DNA of 64,000 bases from Sphingomonas sp. HDW15A (GTDB taxonomy: Bacteria; Pseudomonadota; Alphaproteobacteria; Sphingomonadales; Sphingomonadaceae). This document shows positions 57,581 through 64,000 of the stretch, piece by piece (position 1 is the first letter of the stretch; each line of letters begins with the position of its first letter). The stretch covers positions 2,108,001 through 2,172,000 of the forward strand of contig NZ_CP049870.1 of assembly GCF_011301715.1 (NCBI RefSeq). Direction: 5' to 3'. A program made the translations under genes and the position numbers. Below the pieces are notes generated by a model, which worked only from the letters and a program-made list of their open reading frames with translations, made no database searches and was not told where the DNA came from.

Positions 57581-59170
57581 CTAATGGCGAAAGTGCCGCA
57601 TCCCGGTGAAGACCATCGCCAGTCCCGCTTCGTTGGCAGCGGCGATCACTTCATCGTCGCGGATCGATCCGCCCGGCTGGATCACCGCCGTCGCCCCGGC
57701 CTCGGCCGCTGCGAGAAGCCCGTCCGCGAAGGGGAAGAAAGCGTCCGACGCGACCGCCGAGCCGACCGTCCGCGGTTCGCCCCAACCGTAGGTTTCTGCC
57801 GCTTCGCGTGCCTTGATGGCGGCAATCCGTGCTGAATCGCGCCGATTCATCTGTCCGGCCCCGATACCGGCGGTGATGCCGTTCTTTGCGTAAACAATGG
57901 CATTCGACTTGACATGCTTGGCGACAGTCCAGGCGAACAGGCAGTCGGCCAGTTCCTGGCTGGTCGGCTCTCGCTTGGTGACGACCTTGAGCATATCGCG
58001 CGTGACGTGGCCGTTGTCGCGATCCTGGATAAGCAGGCCGCCGGCAATGACCGCGACCGTCTGACCACCGCGCGCTGGATCGGGAAGCGAGCCGGTCAGC
58101 AGCAGGCGCAGGTTCTTCTTGCGGGCGAACACGGCTTTCGCTTCTTCGTCCGCGTCGGGCGCGACGACGACTTCGGTAAAGATTTCCGAGATTGCGGCTG
58201 CCGTTGCACCGTCGAGCTGGCGATTGACGGCAACGATCCCGCCGAACGCCGACACGTTGTCGCACCAAAGTGCGCCCTGCCACGCTTCAAGGAGGGTATC
58301 TCCGGTCGCCACGCCGCAAGGGTTTGCGTGCTTGACGATAACTACGGTGGGCGGGCCGTCGCGGAATTCGGAAACAAGCTCGAGCGCGGCATTCGCATCG
58401 TTGAGGTTGTTGTAGCTGAGTTCCTTACCCTGCACTTGGCGGGCCTGTGCAACGCCCGGGGTCGAAGGTCCTACGGGTAGGTAAAGCGCGGCTTCCTGGT
58501 GGGGGTTCTCGCCATATCGAAGGTCCTGCGCCTTCGTGCCGACGATGAACCGCGACTTGGGATAAGCCTCGCCCTGATCGGCGAAGGCGAACCAGCTGGC
58601 AATCATCGAATCGTAAGCGCCGGTGCGGGCGAAGGCAGTCGCGGCGAGGCGCTTGCGCATTGCGAGACTGGTTCCGCCATGCTGCGCAAGCTCGGCGAGG
58701 AAGTCCGGATAGTCGGCGGGATCGGTGAGGACGGCGACGAACGCATGGTTCTTGGCCGCCGAGCGGATCATCGCCGGCCCGCCAATGTCGATATTCTCGA
58801 TGGTCGTGTCGCGGTCGGCGCCCTTCGCGACCATTGCCTCGAACGGGTAGAGGTTGACGACCAGGAGGTCGATCGCTCCGATCCCGTGCGCGTCCATCGC
58901 GGCGGCATGCTCGGCATGGTCGCGGACTGCGAGCAGCCCGCCGTGAACCACCGGGTGAAGCGTCTTAACCCGTCCGTCCATCATCTCCGGAAATCCGGTC
59001 AGGTCTGCGACGTCGCGGACCTCATGCCCGAGCTCGCGGAGCCGGGCGGCCGTTCCGCCGGTCGAGACGAGTTCGACGCCCCTGGCAATCAATGCCGCGG
59101 CAAGTTCGCCGAGGCCATCCTTGTCGGAAAGGGAAATCAGGGCTCGGCGGATCGGCACGATATCGGGCAT
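57581..59170 (-). CDS. purH: Bifunctional AICAR formyltransferase/IMP cyclohydrolase
   Basis: A full-length 529-residue enzyme. The N-terminal MGS-like domain ([19 protein letters not shown]) is the cyclohydrolase; the C-terminal part ([22 protein letters not shown]) is the transformylase. It makes IMP, the last two steps of purine synthesis, in the cytoplasm. It starts ten bases after the heparinase-like gene and is the last gene of the run rsmB-rpe-heparinase-purH. ATG 59170. Confidence 0.97.
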   Translation of the reverse strand: MPDIVPIRRALISLSDKDGLGELAAALIARGVELVSTGGTAARLRELGHEVRDVADLTGFPEMMDGRVKTLHPVVHGGLLAVRDHAEHAAAMDAHGIGAIDLLVVNLYPFEAMVAKGADRDTTIENIDIGGPAMIRSAAKNHAFVAVLTDPADYPDFLAELAQHGGTSLAMRKRLAATAFARTGAYDSMIASWFAFADQGEAYPKSRFIVGTKAQDLRYGENPHQEAALYLPVGPSTPGVAQARQVQGKELSYNNLNDANAALELVSEFRDGPPTVVIVKHANPCGVATGDTLLEAWQGALWCDNVSAFGGIVAVNRQLDGATAAAISEIFTEVVVAPDADEEAKAVFARKKNLRLLLTGSLPDPARGGQTVAVIAGGLLIQDRDNGHVTRDMLKVVTKREPTSQELADCLFAWTVAKHVKSNAIVYAKNGITAGIGAGQMNRRDSARIAAIKAREAAETYGWGEPRTVGSAVASDAFFPFADGLLAAAEAGATAVIQPGGSIRDDEVIAAANEAGLAMVFTGMRHFRH

Positions 59171-59180
59171 TGGGGTCCTC

Positions 59181-60833
59181 TTAACTCGAACGGCGGAATT
59201 GCCAGGCGACGCTCGTTCCGAGCGCGGAAGTCTCGCCGACGATCACGAGCTGGATCGTGGCATGCGGATGGCCCGAGCCGTCGATGGCCAGGCTTTCCTC
59301 AATGGTCAGCATCGCGCCCCGGCAACGGAAATTCCAAGGCGGCGCGCCTCGCGAGCGGATGAGCGCGCCCATTCCATCGGCGGTCGGTACGGCCTCGACC
59401 CCGGGCGCGAGATGGAAACGAATGGCGTATGGCGCGACTTCGCGGATCTTCTTGCGCCCCTTGGGCACGAGCTTGTCCTGCCCGCTGACTTCCTTGCCGT
59501 CGTTGCCGAGGCGAAGCGATCGCTCATGAACCAGCCCGTAGCCGCGCACGTAGCCATCGTGTGCGACGACCAGCCGGCTGCTGTCATTATCCTCGTGCCG
59601 CTCGACATGGACGTCTTCAACGCCTTTGCCCATGCCGCCGTCGGCCAGTATCGCGGTCGAGTTGGCGTCGTCCAGCGTCAGTACGCTGTGGGCGGCCGTG
59701 CTCCGAAGAGCCTCGACCAGTTCGGCGGGAAGAGCGGATGGGAGCGGCCCCGGACCGCCACAATTGACGATGAGTCGCTGCGGACCGTCGCTGAGCTCAA
59801 GTGCGAGAGTCGAAGCGCAACCTCTCGCCGCCATGGCGCTTGGTGGAGGCGGAGCCGAATCGACGACCACGATGGTGCCCAGCGCCGAAAGTCTTTGATA
59901 GCCCCAGCCGCGCGCCTGTCGAAGCGGCCTAGCACGAAGCCCACAGCCCTCAATCAACGCAGCGAGCCTGGCCGCATGCCAGGGGTTGCCGCCCTGCCAG
60001 CTTGAAAGAGCGCCATCGCCCATCGTCACGCCGTGAAGGGCGGCGAGCGCCGCGGCGGCAGCGCTTTCCAGCCCGTCCGGAAGCTCCTGCTTGGCCGCGA
60101 AGTAGGCAGCGCGGAGGAGACCGAGGCGATCGACCAGGAGCACCTGCTCGTGCGGGCAGCGGCTCATCAGGCCGCCGTCCTCGAACTGGGCCGCGGCAAG
60201 CGCGCGCATCAGGCCGGATTCCGCGCGCGCAATTCGCGGCAAGCCGCCCTGAAGGATGAGCGAGGCGGTGACGACCCCAGACCAGGCTGTAATCCGTTTT
60301 AGGCCCGGCGGAGCCTTGTCGGCCGTGGTCGCAAGATGACGCGCACCGCGCGCGAGCGTGTTGAGGAGCGCGGAGCGATAGCCCTGGTCGCGGCTCGATA
60401 GGACGTATGGCGCATAGGCCGTCCAGAAAAGAATCCGGGTACCCCAGAGATCGGGACGCCAGGCGGAATCGACTTTGGTGCCGTGTGCAACCAGCCAGCG
60501 GCCGGTCAGCGCTTCGGCGACTCGCGCGCCGCGATCCCGCCCGGAAGCCGCGGCGAGATCGCGAAGCCAGGAAAACTCCTCGATCGAATCGGCTAGGGCA
60601 TCGCCAGGCTCAAGCTGGCCAAAATCGAGATCGGCTAAGGACAGGGACTGGTCGCCTAGAATGAAGCGGCCGGCAAGCAGGGCATCGCCGCGAGCGCGAT
60701 CGCCCTCTACGTGGTCGCGTGGGACTGCTGTCAGCCGTAACGGTCTTCGCCCATGACCAGCGATTCGGGACAGCAAGGAACCGCGTGCGAGCTTCCCGAC
60801 GATGGCCTTTTGGCGTTCCGCCGAGGCGCTCAT
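59181..60833 (-). CDS. Heparinase II/III family protein
   Basis: A 550-residue protein. The N-terminal half is an (alpha/alpha) toroid-like helical region, including [18 protein letters not shown] and [14 protein letters not shown]; the C-terminal half is a beta-rich heparinase II/III domain (PF07940). Polysaccharide lyases have this layout, but no signal peptide is obvious and the substrate is unknown. ATG 60833 follows the rpe stop directly (TAAATG). Its place between rpe and purH recurs in alphaproteobacteria. Confidence 0.82.
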   Translation of the reverse strand: MSASAERQKAIVGKLARGSLLSRIAGHGRRPLRLTAVPRDHVEGDRARGDALLAGRFILGDQSLSLADLDFGQLEPGDALADSIEEFSWLRDLAAASGRDRGARVAEALTGRWLVAHGTKVDSAWRPDLWGTRILFWTAYAPYVLSSRDQGYRSALLNTLARGARHLATTADKAPPGLKRITAWSGVVTASLILQGGLPRIARAESGLMRALAAAQFEDGGLMSRCPHEQVLLVDRLGLLRAAYFAAKQELPDGLESAAAAALAALHGVTMGDGALSSWQGGNPWHAARLAALIEGCGLRARPLRQARGWGYQRLSALGTIVVVDSAPPPPSAMAARGCASTLALELSDGPQRLIVNCGGPGPLPSALPAELVEALRSTAAHSVLTLDDANSTAILADGGMGKGVEDVHVERHEDNDSSRLVVAHDGYVRGYGLVHERSLRLGNDGKEVSGQDKLVPKGRKKIREVAPYAIRFHLAPGVEAVPTADGMGALIRSRGAPPWNFRCRGAMLTIEESLAIDGSGHPHATIQLVIVGETSALGTSVAWQFRRSS

Positions 60834-61492
60834 TTACGAACCTCGAAGCGCCTGGATGTTGTGGAGATAAGCGCCCGGTCCGCCACGGAAGACGGCCGTG
60901 CCGGCAACGAGGGCCGTTGCCCCGGCATCGATCGACTGGCGCGCCGTTTCAGGATCGATCCCACCATCGACCTCGATCGTGACGTCAAGGCCCGCTTGGC
61001 GACTTGCGTAGCGACGGCCTCGATCTTCTTGAGCTGGGAAGGAATGAACTTTTGGCCGCCGAAGCCGGGATTGACGCTCATGACTAGCACGAGGTCGATC
61101 TCCTCTATCAGGTAATCGAGCATCTTCGCCGGGGTGCCCGGGTTGAGCGACACGCCGGCCTTCTTGCCAAGCGAGCGAATAAGCTGGAGCGTGCGGTGAA
61201 CGTGCGGCCCGGCCTCGGGATGGACGGTGATGATGTCCGCGCCGGCCTCTGCAAATGACTCGACGAACGGATCCACCGGGCTGATCATCAGATGGACGTC
61301 GAACGGCTTTGCGCTGTGCGGCCGAAGCGCCTTTACCACCGCCGGACCGATGGTCAGGTTCGGCACATAATGGCCGTCCATGACGTCGATGTGTATCCAG
61401 TCCGCTCCGGCCTCGTCGATGGCGCGGACCTCTTCGCCCAGCCTGGCGAAATCGGCGCTGAGGATCGACGGGCTGATGATGGTTTGGGCCAT
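60834..61492 (-). pseudogene. rpe: Ribulose-phosphate 3-epimerase, frameshifted
   Basis: From ATG 61492 the protein matches Rpe ([43 protein letters not shown]) up to VAKRA; then the frame turns into an arginine/serine-rich tail. One extra base in the run 60991-60993 (GGG on the coding strand) restores [21 protein letters not shown] and the stop TAA at 60836-60834, giving a normal 219-residue enzyme. Rpe interconverts ribulose 5-phosphate and xylulose 5-phosphate in the pentose phosphate and related cycles. An 18-base gap separates it from rsmB. Confidence 0.92.
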
Positions 61493-61510
61493 GAGCCCGA
61501 TTAGACGGGA

Positions 61511-62764
61511 TTAACCGTCGCGGACAAGGTGCGCGGTAAAGAAGCCGTCGAGCCCGCCCTGTTCTTCCAACATGCCGGGAAGGATGCGCAGCCAGCCCTC
61601 AGGGGACGGCGCAATGCCGAGGATGTCGACACCGGCTGGCTCGAGACGAAAATGAGGGTGGCGATCGAGGAAGGAACGGAGCTGTGATTCCCCTTCTTCC
61701 GGCTCAAGGCTGCAAACCGCGTAGACGAGGCTGCCGCCGACGCGAACGCAGGCGGCGGCGCGGTCGAGCAGCTGCGCTTGAAGTTCGGCGCTTTCGGCGA
61801 TGATCGCTTGACGCGCGCGGTAGAGGACTTCGGGATGGCGCCGGAAAGTGCCGCTTGCCGAGCACGGCGCATCAAGCAGGACGGCGTCGAACAGGCCGCC
61901 ATTGCTCCATTCCAGCGCGTCGGCGACGACTGTGGTCGCGGCAAGGCCGGTGCGTGCAAGATTGTCGCGCAGTCGTGCCAGACGACTTTTCGAGCGGTCG
62001 AGGGCGGTCACATCATGGCCGGCCGCCGCGAGCTGCATCGTCTTCCCGCCAGGCGCGGCACAGAGATCGAGAACCGTGTTCGCCGATTGGGGGATCAGTC
62101 GTGCGGGAAGGGACGATGCAAGGTCCTGCACCCACCAGCCGCCCTCGTCATAGCCGGGAAGGCCGGGCACCGCAGCGGATTCGATCCGGCGGTGCTTCGA
62201 AGCGAGCGACATTCCGAGCGGAAATTCCTGCGCCCCCGCTTCGTCGCGAAAGCTGAGATCGAGCGGAGGACGCTGGAGGATGGAGCGCCGGGCCGCCTCG
62301 ACGACCTCCTGCCCCCACGCGTTGCGCCAGCGGCCCTCGACCGGCTGCGGAAGCGGAGACGAAGTCTGCAGCACGCCGCGCAGCAAGGCGCCCAGAACGC
62401 CGTGAACCAAGCGGCGTGGTCCTCCGTCAACAAGCGGCAGGGCCGTGGCGACGATGGCATGATCGGGGACGTCCAGCGCCAGCTTCTGGGCGAGCGCAAG
62501 CCGCAGCACCATTCGCGCCTTGCTGTCGTCCGGCAGGATCTGTCGCGTGCGCGAATCGATCATGGCGTCGAGCGCCGGAAGGCGGCGAAGTGTCTCGCCG
62601 GCGATCGCCAGCGCCAGCCGCCGGTCTTCCGCTTCGAGCGGGACGCGATGCGACCCGGAAGCGGACTCCAGGGTTTGCCCGCGCCGCAACACTGAATCGA
62701 GCATGGTGAGGGCGGCGCGGCGCGCGGGAGTACCCGGAGGTATCGGGCCTGACGAACTTGGCAT
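61511..62764 (-). CDS. rsmB: 16S rRNA m5C967 methyltransferase (RsmB/Sun)
   Basis: A 417-residue protein. An N-terminal NusB-like RNA-binding domain (about residues 10-140) precedes the methyltransferase. LDLCAAPGGKT is SAM motif I; LDAPCSASGTFRRHPE and YAVCSLEPEE carry the two cysteines of m5C enzymes. It methylates C967 of 16S rRNA. ATG 62764 gives the usual length; a longer start at 62794 would overlap the divergent DUF1674 gene. Confidence 0.94.
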   Translation of the reverse strand: MPSSSGPIPPGTPARRAALTMLDSVLRRGQTLESASGSHRVPLEAEDRRLALAIAGETLRRLPALDAMIDSRTRQILPDDSKARMVLRLALAQKLALDVPDHAIVATALPLVDGGPRRLVHGVLGALLRGVLQTSSPLPQPVEGRWRNAWGQEVVEAARRSILQRPPLDLSFRDEAGAQEFPLGMSLASKHRRIESAAVPGLPGYDEGGWWVQDLASSLPARLIPQSANTVLDLCAAPGGKTMQLAAAGHDVTALDRSKSRLARLRDNLARTGLAATTVVADALEWSNGGLFDAVLLDAPCSASGTFRRHPEVLYRARQAIIAESAELQAQLLDRAAACVRVGGSLVYAVCSLEPEEGESQLRSFLDRHPHFRLEPAGVDILGIAPSPEGWLRILPGMLEEQGGLDGFFTAHLVRDG

Positions 62765-62792
62765 GACGCCCCTTAGTCCCCATTGTCGATGC

Positions 62793-62942
62793 ATGAAACG
62801 GCCAAAGAAACCGAGACCCCCGGCCTATCTGTCGCCATCGCCGCCTATCCCGAAGCCGGAAAAGGGCCGCGAGGAGCTGGAGGAGCGAAGCCCAACGCGT
62901 TACGGTGATTGGGAAAAGAACGGGATCGCGATCGACTTCTAA
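62793..62942 (+). CDS. DUF1674 protein (SDHAF4-like)
   Basis: A 49-residue protein ending in PTRYGDWEKNGIAIDF, the diagnostic C-terminus of the DUF1674/SDHAF4 family. The mitochondrial members help insert FAD or assemble succinate dehydrogenase. ATG 62793 diverges from rsmB with 28 bases between. It converges on gpsA with a gap of ten bases. Small size makes it easy to miss. Confidence 0.88.
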   Translation: MKRPKKPRPPAYLSPSPPIPKPEKGREELEERSPTRYGDWEKNGIAIDF

Positions 62943-62952
62943 TCGCGCAGGC

Positions 62953-63941
62953 TCAATGCGATTCGGCGCGGAGCGGACGGCTGAGCATTTCGCCAAGAAC
63001 CGCATCGACCGCGGCTTTCCCGGACAGCAAGCTGGCAACGGCCGCGACGATCGGCATGTCCACCCCGCGTTCGCGAGCAATACGGTCAAGTACCGGAGCG
63101 GTATGCGCGCCTTCGGCCACGGTCCGGCGATCGGCCATCAGCCGATCGGGCTCTGCCCTTCGCCGATCGCCTTGCCGAGCGAAAAATTGCGGCTGCTGAT
63201 TGACGAACAGGTGAGAACAAGGTCGCCAAGTCCGCTGAGGCCGGCCAGCGTCTCGCGGCGGGCACCGAGAGCGAGACCGAATCGAGTCATTTCCGCAAAC
63301 CCCCGAGCGATCAGCGCTGCGCGAGCATTGAGACCAAGGCGGCGGCCTTCCACGACACCGCAGGCGATGGCGAGAACATTCTTGACCGCACCGCCGATTT
63401 CCGCGCCAGCGACATCGTCGGTCCAATAGGTACGGAATTCCGGGATCGCGAGGCGCTGCCGGATGCGCTCCCCCAACTCCTCGTCCTCGCAGGCCAGCGT
63501 CACGGCGGTCGGTAGGCCGGCAGCGACCTCGTGCGCGAAGGTCGGTCCGGACAGGACGGCGACCGGGGAATCGGGACAGGCCTGCTTCGCGACTTCGTGA
63601 AGCATTAGGCCGGAGCCTTCCTCAATCCCCTTTGAGCAAAGCACAAGCGGCTTACCCGTGCATGGCAGGCGGCCGAGCACCGCGCGCATATGTTGGGCCG
63701 GAGTGACGACGAGCCACAGGTCCGCGCTCGAAAGATCGGAGAAACTGTTTGTCGCATGAATGGAGGGTGAAAGCTTGAGGCCTTTCAGGAAGACGGGATT
63801 CTCATGGATCTTGTTGATCGCAGAGACGACCTCATCTTCAAGCGCCCACAGCAGCACTTCGCGGCCATTCGCGGCAGCCACCTGGGCGAGCGCTGTTCCC
63901 CACGCCCCGCCACCGATCACCGCCACGCCTTCCAGACTCAT
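62953..63941 (-). pseudogene. gpsA: NAD(P)-dependent glycerol-3-phosphate dehydrogenase, frameshifted
   Basis: From ATG 63941 the protein shows the NAD-binding [10 protein letters not shown] (residues 10-19), GPTFAHEV and KNVLAIACG, and stops at residue 267 after SPIG. The shifted frame continues with [16 protein letters not shown] and the typical C-terminus to TGA 62955-62953. One extra base near 63142-63143 joins the parts into 329 residues, the normal GpsA length. It reduces dihydroxyacetone phosphate to glycerol 3-phosphate for phospholipid synthesis. Its ATG overlaps the stop of the upstream tsaD (ATGA). Confidence 0.92.
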
Positions 63942-64000
63942 GCCTTTACTCCCGCACCGCGAACCGATTCCCCGGCCGGATCCAGCGGCCAGCGCGCCCG
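63938..64000 (-). CDS. tsaD: tRNA threonylcarbamoyladenosine biosynthesis protein TsaD (C-terminal end)
   Basis: The last 20 codons of a minus-strand gene run off the window edge, reading [20 protein letters not shown] and a stop that overlaps the gpsA start. The RWPLD block and Gly-rich end are typical of TsaD, which is commonly directly upstream of gpsA in alphaproteobacteria. The identity rests on this short tail and on gene order. Confidence 0.7.
   Translation of the reverse strand, partial: RARWPLDPAGESVRGAGVKA

Overview
The window looks like a chromosomal segment of an alphaproteobacterium of the order Sphingomonadales (Sphingomonas/Sphingomicrobium-like). I infer this from high G+C, frequent GTG/TTG starts preceded by GGAG/AAGGA sites, and many conserved exported or small proteins of sphingomonad type: MipA/OmpV, EF-hand exported proteins, TIGR02186 with a TauE exporter, a transglutaminase-like protease homologue, and tiny membrane proteins. 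Housekeeping gene orders such as rsmB-rpe-heparinase-purH and tsaD-gpsA are typical of alphaproteobacteria. I see no rRNA, tRNA, CRISPR array, insertion sequence or prophage.

Layout. 1-270 is the end of a MarC-family gene. 267-9236 is a surface-glycan or polyprenyl-linked glycosylation cluster: three large multi-pass membrane proteins resembling GT-C glycosyltransferases, a GtrB-like and another family-2 glycosyltransferase, a GtrA flippase-like protein and two SAM methyltransferases. 9213-16503 holds argG, an EF-hand protein, an S46 dipeptidyl peptidase, cfa, rlmN, an exported protein and a solitary Flp-like pilin. 16829-24522 holds an NfrB-like glycosyltransferase, an overlapping TauE/TIGR02186 pair, a HerA-like ATPase, a second MarC protein and an M23 peptidase. 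24623-27829 is SUV3-like helicase, S4 protein and ferredoxin fdxA. 27871-30948 holds envelope and exported proteins. 31064-33600 is a TPP riboswitch, thiC and a DUF1993 gene. 33745-43613 is a patchwork of small exported, membrane and stress-type genes. 43728-49442 carries an Atm1-type exporter, a TIGR01244 protein, tldD, a zf-CHCC protein, a DUF4402 protein and an ABC ATPase. 49439-64000 carries nadB, a TPR protein, polA, a flippase, purH, a heparinase-like gene, rpe, rsmB, a SDHAF4-like gene, gpsA and the end of tsaD.

The most striking feature is the state of the sequence. Six genes, including the housekeeping genes rpe and gpsA, are each split by one missing base in a short C/G run. Adding one base restores a full-length product every time. 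A seventh gene probably shows the same, another has an in-frame amber codon, and one MarC gene lacks a canonical start next to an excellent Shine-Dalgarno site. The common signature (C/G-run deletions with intact protein sequence on both sides) points to residual sequencing errors rather than gene decay, but only reads can settle this.

No unmistakably new system stands out. The best candidates for follow-up are the glycosylation cluster, the Atm1/TIGR01244 pair, the Mpo1-like/peroxiredoxin pair, the heparinase gene inside the rsmB-rpe-purH run, and the protease homologue whose catalytic cysteine is a serine.
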